Assembly: GCA_965216945.1 (NCBI GenBank)
Contig: CBDCGU010000003.1
Location: 1,240,001 to 1,304,000 of the forward strand
Direction of reading: 5' to 3'
Source of the DNA: DATHZQ01 sp965216945
GTDB taxonomy: Bacteria; Actinomycetota; Acidimicrobiia; Spongiisociales; UBA5794
Length of the DNA: 64,000 nucleotides
The notes under the pieces were generated by a model. It was not told the origin of the DNA. It did no database searches and was given only the letters and a program-made list of their open reading frames with translations. Shown one piece after another: positions 59,221-64,000 of this stretch (within the stretch, counting starts at the first letter, position 1; each line of letters begins with the position of its first letter). Position numbers and translations under genes: made by a program.

Positions 59221-60240
59221 GTGACACTGCTCGAAGAGATCTACGAACAGCCCGACACGATCGCTGCTGCACTTGCGGCGAACGAGGATGCGGTGGCGCG
59301 GGCGGTCGCGCAGATGCGCCGCGTCGGAATGGTCATGATCGCGGCGCGGGGCAGCTCGGACAACGCCGCACGGTACGCCCAGTACGTATGGGGCGTCCGC
59401 AACCGGCTGGCGGTCGGATTGACGACTCCTTCCCTCTTCTCGCTGTACGGGCAGCCGCCGCGACTCGACAACACTGCGGTGGTCGGCATCTCCCAGAGTG
59501 GCGAGTCACCCGACATCGTCGCCGTTCTGGCCGAAGCCCGGTCGCAGGGATGCCCGACGATCGCGATGACGAACGTCGCCAAGTCACCGCTCGCAGAAAC
59601 CGCCGACGTCGTCATCGACTTGAACGTCGGCCACGAGAAGGCGGTGGCCGCCACGAAGACCTTCACGGCCCAACTCGCCGTCATCTCGATGATCTCAGAG
59701 AAGCTCGACCCTGCAGCGGGCCGTCTCGACGACGTGATCGGTGCCGTACGAGAGGCGCTCGCCCTACGGCCTGAGATCCGTGACATCGCCAGGCAATTCG
59801 CCGGCATCGAGCGAGCTGCGGTGCTAGGGCGCGGATATCACCTCGCAACCGCATTCGAATGGGCGCTGAAACTCCAAGAGCTGAGCTACGTCGTCGCACA
59901 GCCCTACTCGGGAGCCGATTTTCTCCACGGCCCGATTGCCCTCGTCACTCCCGGATATCCGGTGCTCGGCGTGGTTGCCGAAGGGCCGACCAGCGGCGAG
60001 ATGGCCAACGTGCTCGACCGGTGTCGCTCGTTGGGAGCAAGCGTGCTCGCCATCACCAACAGTGACGCCGTTGCTCGAGAAGCGGAACACACGATCCGAT
60101 TCGCGAGTTCGATCCCGGAGTGGCGGTCTCCCATCCCCGCCACCGTCCTCGCCCAGCTGTTCTCCTATGAGCTGACAAGGAGCAAAGGACTCGATACCGA
60201 ATCGCCGCGGGGTCTGCGCAAGGTCACCAAGACGGTGTGA
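59221..60240 (+). CDS. SIS-domain aminosugar-phosphate isomerase/deaminase
   Basis: A 339-residue cytosolic protein with two SIS domains, as in the isomerase half of GlmS, AgaS and NagB-II. Signatures are MIAARGSSDNAARYAQYVWG, VVGISQSGESPDIVAVLAEA, VAATKTFTAQLA, AVLGRGYHLATAFEWALKLQELSYV and PYSGADFLHGPIALV. It lacks the glutamine-amidotransferase half of GlmS, so it would interconvert or deaminate GlcN-6-P/GlcNAc-6-P made downstream of MurQ rather than synthesise it. The GTG at 59221 is chosen at the fold start; its ribosome site is weak. It closes the salvage operon. No nagA-like deacetylase is in the window. Confidence 0.9.
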   Translation: MTLLEEIYEQPDTIAAALAANEDAVARAVAQMRRVGMVMIAARGSSDNAARYAQYVWGVRNRLAVGLTTPSLFSLYGQPPRLDNTAVVGISQSGESPDIVAVLAEARSQGCPTIAMTNVAKSPLAETADVVIDLNVGHEKAVAATKTFTAQLAVISMISEKLDPAAGRLDDVIGAVREALALRPEIRDIARQFAGIERAAVLGRGYHLATAFEWALKLQELSYVVAQPYSGADFLHGPIALVTPGYPVLGVVAEGPTSGEMANVLDRCRSLGASVLAITNSDAVAREAEHTIRFASSIPEWRSPIPATVLAQLFSYELTRSKGLDTESPRGLRKVTKTV

Positions 60241-60383
60241 CGGCAGCCGCGACGTCATTGCCAAGCTCCCGTGGAAGCCGCCGTCTCCGGTGCCGGGGGT
60301 TCTCATCTGCTTCTCACGAACCTCTCGTTCGACTCTTGGCGTACTCCAGGTAGTTTCTTCGCCGACCACAAGGAGACCACGAC

Positions 60384-61226
60384 ATGACGACCCCCGATTC
60401 GCCGTCCAACGGTGCGCCCAAGTCACGCCGCCGCTGGTTCCTGTTTGGCGGTGCTGCGGTACTGGTCCTCGCCGTGGCCGGCGGGGTCTTCTGGTTCCTC
60501 GGCCGCGACGTGCCCGAGGAGGCGTCACTCGAAGGTGCACTCGAGGCAGTAGCGGACAGCACGGCACCCCCGACGACCGCCGCAACCGACGACACCGCCG
60601 CACCGACCACGGCCGTGACGGAGGACACCGCCGCACCTGAAGCAGAGCCGGCGGCCTCGCTCGACGGCACGTGGAACGTGGATACGTCGATCGGCGACTT
60701 CACCTTCGAGGAAGCGACCGGCACCTTCGTCGGATTCCGCATCGCCGAGGAGCTGGGCACCATCGGCGAAACCGAGGCCGTGGGGAGGACGCCTGAGGTC
60801 AGCGGCACACTCGTGATCGAGGGCTCGACCATCACTGGCGTCGATGTGGAGGCGAACCTCGACGCGATCATCACGAACGACTCGCGCCGCGACAACCGGG
60901 CGCGTGGAGCCCTCAACACGAGCGAGTTCCCGGTCAGCGCTTTCCGCCTCACCGAACCGATCGAGCTCGGCGGCGTACCGGTGGACGGGGAGCCGATCAC
61001 CGCGACCGCGATCGGTGAGCTGACCGTCAATGGGGTGGCCAAGCCGGTCGAATTCGCCATCGAAGCGCAACTGGAAGGCGACCTGATCGTCGTCGTGGGC
61101 AACACGAACGTGGTGTTCGCCGATTACGGCGTGGAGGTCCCGTCGGCCCCGATCGTCGTCAGCGTCGAGGACAACGGCACGATCGAACTTCAACTCTGGT
61201 TCAGCCGTGAAGGGGTCACCGGATAG
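60384..61226 (+). CDS. membrane-anchored YceI-family lipocalin-like protein
   Basis: A 280-residue protein with a membrane helix at about 18-39 (RRRWFLFGGAAVLVLAVAGG), a Thr/Ala/Pro linker and a C-terminal YceI domain (residues 93-280) that binds isoprenoid or amphiphilic lipids in a beta barrel. Family features are GTWNVDTSIGDFTFEEATGTFVGFRI, NDSRRDNRARGALNTSEFPVSAFRLTEPI and ATAIGELTVNGVAKPVEFAI. The anchor and linker place the barrel outside the cell membrane. The gene is alone, 143 bases after the salvage operon. The ligand is unknown. Confidence 0.9.
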   Translation: MTTPDSPSNGAPKSRRRWFLFGGAAVLVLAVAGGVFWFLGRDVPEEASLEGALEAVADSTAPPTTAATDDTAAPTTAVTEDTAAPEAEPAASLDGTWNVDTSIGDFTFEEATGTFVGFRIAEELGTIGETEAVGRTPEVSGTLVIEGSTITGVDVEANLDAIITNDSRRDNRARGALNTSEFPVSAFRLTEPIELGGVPVDGEPITATAIGELTVNGVAKPVEFAIEAQLEGDLIVVVGNTNVVFADYGVEVPSAPIVVSVEDNGTIELQLWFSREGVTG

Positions 61227-61255
61227 CCGATCCTCCCACCGTATCTTGTTGACCG

Positions 61256-62008
61256 ATGGATGCGATCAGCGATCTCTCGGCCCGCCTGCGCTCAGCGGGC
61301 GACAAGGCCAAGAAGGACTGGTGGGAGCGCTACCTGAAAGGCGTGATCGAGTTCTTCGGCGTACCGATGGACCAGACCCGCCGGATCACAACGACTTGGG
61401 CCGTCGACTGGCATCTCGGGGCCGAGAAGCTTCGCAACGCGGCGTACGTTCTGTTACGGCGGCCCATCGCCGAGGAGAAGCTGGCGGGCATCCTGATCAT
61501 GCAGGAGTTGCTCCTCCCGGCCGGTGAGCTCGACGCCGCGCGAGATCTCCCGATGATCGCCAAAGTCTTCGACGAAGGTCACATCGCAGATTGGAACACG
61601 ACAGATTGGCTCTGTGTCCGTGTGTTGGGCCGGCTCGTCGAACGAGACGGGCGCCCCACCGCCGAGCTGCTGGCAACGTGGACGGATGCGCCGGGCCTGT
61701 GGCGGCGCCGCGCCGCAGCGGTTGGCTTCGTGCCGGTCGCCGCACGCGGTGACGAGCTGTTCCCAGGGCTCGTCGACGTGATCATCGACGTGTGCGCCGC
61801 CAACGTGGTCGACCAGCAACGCTTCGCCCAGACCGGGGTCGGCTGGGTCCTGCGTGACCTGAGCGATGCTGCACCCGACCGCGTATTTGCGTTCCTCACC
61901 GCCAACCACTCGACCATGAGCCGCGAAGCGGTTCGCATGGCGTCTGCCCGGCTCAGCGACGAGCAGCGCGGCGCACTCGGCGTGACCGGTCGGCGCCGGC
62001 GACGATGA
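61256..62008 (+). CDS. AlkD-like DNA alkylation repair protein
   Basis: A 250-residue all-helical HEAT-like protein of the AlkD/DNA alkylation repair family, which removes bulky or cationic alkylated purines without base flipping. The family stretch is GVPMDQTRRITTTWAVDWHLGAEKLRNAAYVLLRRPIAEEKLAGILI, then WNTTDWLCVRVLGRLV and ATWTDAPGLWRRRAAAVGFVPVA, with the Trp and Asp positions of the active face. The C-terminus is basic (VTGRRRRR). ATG 61256 lies 29 bases after the YceI gene stop. Repair function is by family, not shown. Confidence 0.88.
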   Translation: MDAISDLSARLRSAGDKAKKDWWERYLKGVIEFFGVPMDQTRRITTTWAVDWHLGAEKLRNAAYVLLRRPIAEEKLAGILIMQELLLPAGELDAARDLPMIAKVFDEGHIADWNTTDWLCVRVLGRLVERDGRPTAELLATWTDAPGLWRRRAAAVGFVPVAARGDELFPGLVDVIIDVCAANVVDQQRFAQTGVGWVLRDLSDAAPDRVFAFLTANHSTMSREAVRMASARLSDEQRGALGVTGRRRRR

Positions 62009-62144
62009 CACGACGACGTTGCCCGGAACCCCTACGACGCCGCGACCCCGGCATCCAGCCGTGGTATCCGCCACGGCCGCCACGGCCGCCGAGAGCCGCC
62101 GGAATGAAGACGACGCACCCCCCGAACCGACACGACCAACATCT

Positions 62145-62172
62145 ATCCCCCCGGCTGGCCGCCCGGGGGGAT
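62145..62172. terminator. hairpin terminator after the AlkD-like gene
   Basis: A 10-bp stem (ATCCCCCCGG and its complement) around an 8-base loop, followed by TTT, lies about 135 bases after the AlkD stop and before a convergent gene. Confidence 0.65.
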
Positions 62173-62286
62173 TTCCACATTGTGGCATCTCTCGGCACGA
62201 GTCGCATCTGGTGACACGCTCGCGCTCCTCGTGACGTCGACTCCCGGCCGCAACGATCGACTCACCATTGGTGGCTGGATCGCCAC

Positions 62287-62697
62287 TCAGCCGCTGCGTG
62301 CGGCGTCAGCGGCCTCGACCCGTGCGGCGAATCCGCTCAACTCTGCGGCTGTGGGCTCGTGCGCCCACACATCCACGCCTGCCAGCAGATCCGGGTAGCG
62401 CGCCGCGAACTCGGGCTCTGTGATCACCCGCACCGGGATGTCGTCGTCCAGAACTCCCCGGTAGCGGGCCAGGAGGTCACGGTGATGCTCCAGATCGAGG
62501 TTGAGCTCGAACACCACGCCGTGAGCAGCGCTGATCAGCTCGCAGGCCCGCTCCGCCTGGATGATCGGGCATGTCTCGTTCTCCGCCGGGCCGTGGCAGA
62601 TCGTGGCCGGATGCCCGAGCCGCTGTATGAGAGCAGCGTGTTCGGCAGCCGCTCCAGACGGGACGTCGAAGTGGATGAGGCTGGGAGTGACGTCCAT
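62287..62697 (-). CDS. hypothetical protein with three cysteines near the N-terminus
   Basis: A 136-residue soluble protein. The ATG at 62697 follows a GAGGAGGT ribosome site, which excludes the longer frame to 62751. Residues 20-60 carry three Cys and nearby His/Glu (ATICHGPAENETCPIIQAERACELI), and the rest looks like alternating strands and helices (GVVFELNLDLEHHRDLLARY, IPVRVITEPEFAARYPDLL), a pattern close to thioredoxin-like or Rossmann-like half domains. No C-x-x-C pair is present. I do not recognise the family; a metal or disulfide role is possible. It is convergent with AlkD. Confidence 0.65.
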   Translation of the reverse strand: MDVTPSLIHFDVPSGAAAEHAALIQRLGHPATICHGPAENETCPIIQAERACELISAAHGVVFELNLDLEHHRDLLARYRGVLDDDIPVRVITEPEFAARYPDLLAGVDVWAHEPTAAELSGFAARVEAADAARSG

Positions 62698-62821
62698 CGC
62701 GACCTCCTCAGTGCCGAAAGTAGGGCCGCCGCGCTGGTGCGCAAAGGGCACAACGTCCCCATTCGACGAGCGGCGTCACACCGCCGGGCAGAATGGATTC
62801 ACGGCCCCGTGTGCGGACTCG

Positions 62822-64000
62822 TCACGGCGTCCACCAGATGTTGGGGACGATGTCGATCGAATCCAGCATCCGCCACACCTCGATCTCGGTCTCGGCCGGT
62901 ACATCGTCGCCCATGGCAACCAGCACCAGAAGCGGCACGGTGTCCATGTTGAATGTCCCGATCCCGGCTCGCATCTCCCAGCGTTCGGCGCATTCGTGCG
63001 CATCGGTCCGCTCGGTCTCCAGGGCTTCCCAGCCCATCGGGCGAGGCCACGGCGGAAGTCCGTCCTGCCCGCCCACGAACACGGTCACCATCACGTCCTC
63101 AGGGCCGAGATCGCGGAGTGCGTTCTCCGGCATGTGGGCGCAGCGAACGCCGCCCGCGCGCAGCGAGTGAGTACCGGCGGTGAACACCTCGCGCGGGAAC
63201 GTCACGGAGGTGAGGCGATCGTCGGCGATCTGCCAGGAGACCGGGAGCTCCCAACCGAGACCGGTCAGTGGGTCGACCATCGCCTGCCGGGTCACATCCG
63301 TGGCGTCGACTCGGATCGCAACGCCGGCAACCTCGAACCCGGATTGCACGCCTTCCACGCTGATGGTGCCGGACGGGTCGCACACCACCCGGGCGGGATC
63401 GGGGGCACAGCCGGCGACGACCTGGAACGGTCCGTAGTCCGCGGCGATCCGGCTGGGCAGCTCGCCCGGCCGCTGCCAGCGCAGCGGTGGCTCCAGACCG
63501 ACCACGAGGTGTCCGTCGACCAAACCGACCTCGACGAGCTCGACGAGCTCGGCGCCGGAGTGCGGCAGCGAAGCCAGAACGGCGTCATAGATCGCCACGG
63601 TGCTCGACCAGTCGCCTGCCGCCAAGAACAACGAACCACCGTCGAAGGCAACGGCGGCGTCGGATCGAGGACTGCGGGCGTAGGTCGTGATGCCGAGGGC
63701 CCTGGGAGCCGAGCCGTCGTCGTACACGATCACACCCGAAGGCGCCGCCCGGTCGTAGTCGCCCGGCGGCAGGCCCCACACGGTGTAGCGGGTGCCGTCG
63801 ACCAGGATGCCACGGATCGACACGGTCTCGCGGACGAAGCAGCGGTCGTTGTAGGCAGCGTCAGGCGAGATCCGGTAGGCGAGCTCGACCGCCGAGCATT
63901 CGCCGAAGAGCCAATCGTCGGTCTTGTAGGCGATACCAGCTGGTGTGACGGCGGCGAGCAGTGGCTCATCCGGATCGAAGTCGGGAAGCGCCGTGGCGAA
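62822..64000 (-). CDS. hypothetical protein, N-terminus outside the window
   Basis: The frame is open through the window end, so at least 392 residues are present and the start is missing. Visible features are repeated Gly/Asp/Val-rich beta segments (GILVDGTRYTVWGLPPGDYD, GGSLFLAAGDWSSTVAIYDA), six or more Cys (FGECSAVE, AGCAPDPARVVCDPSG, VRCAHMP) that could form disulfides and a conserved-looking C-terminus (TVPLLVLVAMGDDVPAETEI). An exported beta-rich protein is likely from Cys content. The family is not recognised. It lies after the small hypothetical gene on the same strand. Confidence 0.6.
   Translation of the reverse strand, partial: FATALPDFDPDEPLLAAVTPAGIAYKTDDWLFGECSAVELAYRISPDAAYNDRCFVRETVSIRGILVDGTRYTVWGLPPGDYDRAAPSGVIVYDDGSAPRALGITTYARSPRSDAAVAFDGGSLFLAAGDWSSTVAIYDAVLASLPHSGAELVELVEVGLVDGHLVVGLEPPLRWQRPGELPSRIAADYGPFQVVAGCAPDPARVVCDPSGTISVEGVQSGFEVAGVAIRVDATDVTRQAMVDPLTGLGWELPVSWQIADDRLTSVTFPREVFTAGTHSLRAGGVRCAHMPENALRDLGPEDVMVTVFVGGQDGLPPWPRPMGWEALETERTDAHECAERWEMRAGIGTFNMDTVPLLVLVAMGDDVPAETEIEVWRMLDSIDIVPNIWWTP

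Noticed and set aside
1..64000. tRNA, rRNA, transposase, integrase and CRISPR arrays
   Set aside because: Looked for by eye on both strands; none was found.

Overview
This 64 kb window is high-GC bacterial chromosome with dense, often overlapping genes and frequent GTG/TTG starts. Two small reductase-like proteins resemble the deazaflavin (F420)-dependent nitroreductase family. There are also four ECF-type sigma factors, MazEF/VapBC loci and actinobacterial-style YfjP-like GTPases. Together these point to an actinobacterium, possibly Acidimicrobiia-like; the class is an inference. No rRNA, tRNA, CRISPR array, transposase or phage structural gene was seen.

Layout, 1-20 kb: a truncated NarL-type histidine kinase and a small lipoprotein lead into a MazEF pair and a secreted propeller-like protein. 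Two tandem, related sigma-factor/membrane-partner pairs follow (3.7-7.7 kb), then a HAD hydrolase. Next is a two-gene TIR-NTPase plus TPR unit (8.7-11.4 kb) that looks like a split STAND immune receptor. PEP synthase and its regulatory kinase/phosphatase come next, then an FG-GAP protein and an AraC regulator. A five-gene translationally coupled membrane redox operon (17.3-20.0 kb) joins a ferric-reductase-like cytochrome and ApbE to three small anchored proteins.

20-46 kb: a pair of membrane GTPases is followed by the most unusual locus of the window (23.5-29.0 kb): TPR-CHAT protease, ECF sigma factor and a small beta-rich protein, with a membrane-anchored subtilase on the opposite strand. 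Another sigma/propeller pair, F420-type small enzymes, two further MazF loci (one with a shortened antitoxin) and an acyl-CoA dehydrogenase divergent from a TetR regulator follow. Two near-identical palindromes lie between those last two genes. Then come molybdopterin-type nucleotidyltransferase, shikimate-kinase-like and dehalogenase genes, a lipid-type SDR/thioesterase/enoyl-CoA hydratase operon, and a UvrD-family helicase.

46-64 kb: a VapBC locus with a broken toxin is followed by a TRAP transporter. Divergent from it is a nine-gene collinear operon for cell-wall amino sugar salvage: RpiR-type regulator, MurQ, a Dpp-type peptide ABC transporter, AnmK and a sugar isomerase/deaminase. The encoded pathway would import anhydro-muropeptides or MurNAc compounds, phosphorylate anhydro-MurNAc, cleave the lactyl ether and pass amino-sugar phosphate to central metabolism. 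YceI and AlkD-like genes, a small hypothetical gene and a gene cut by the window end close the region.
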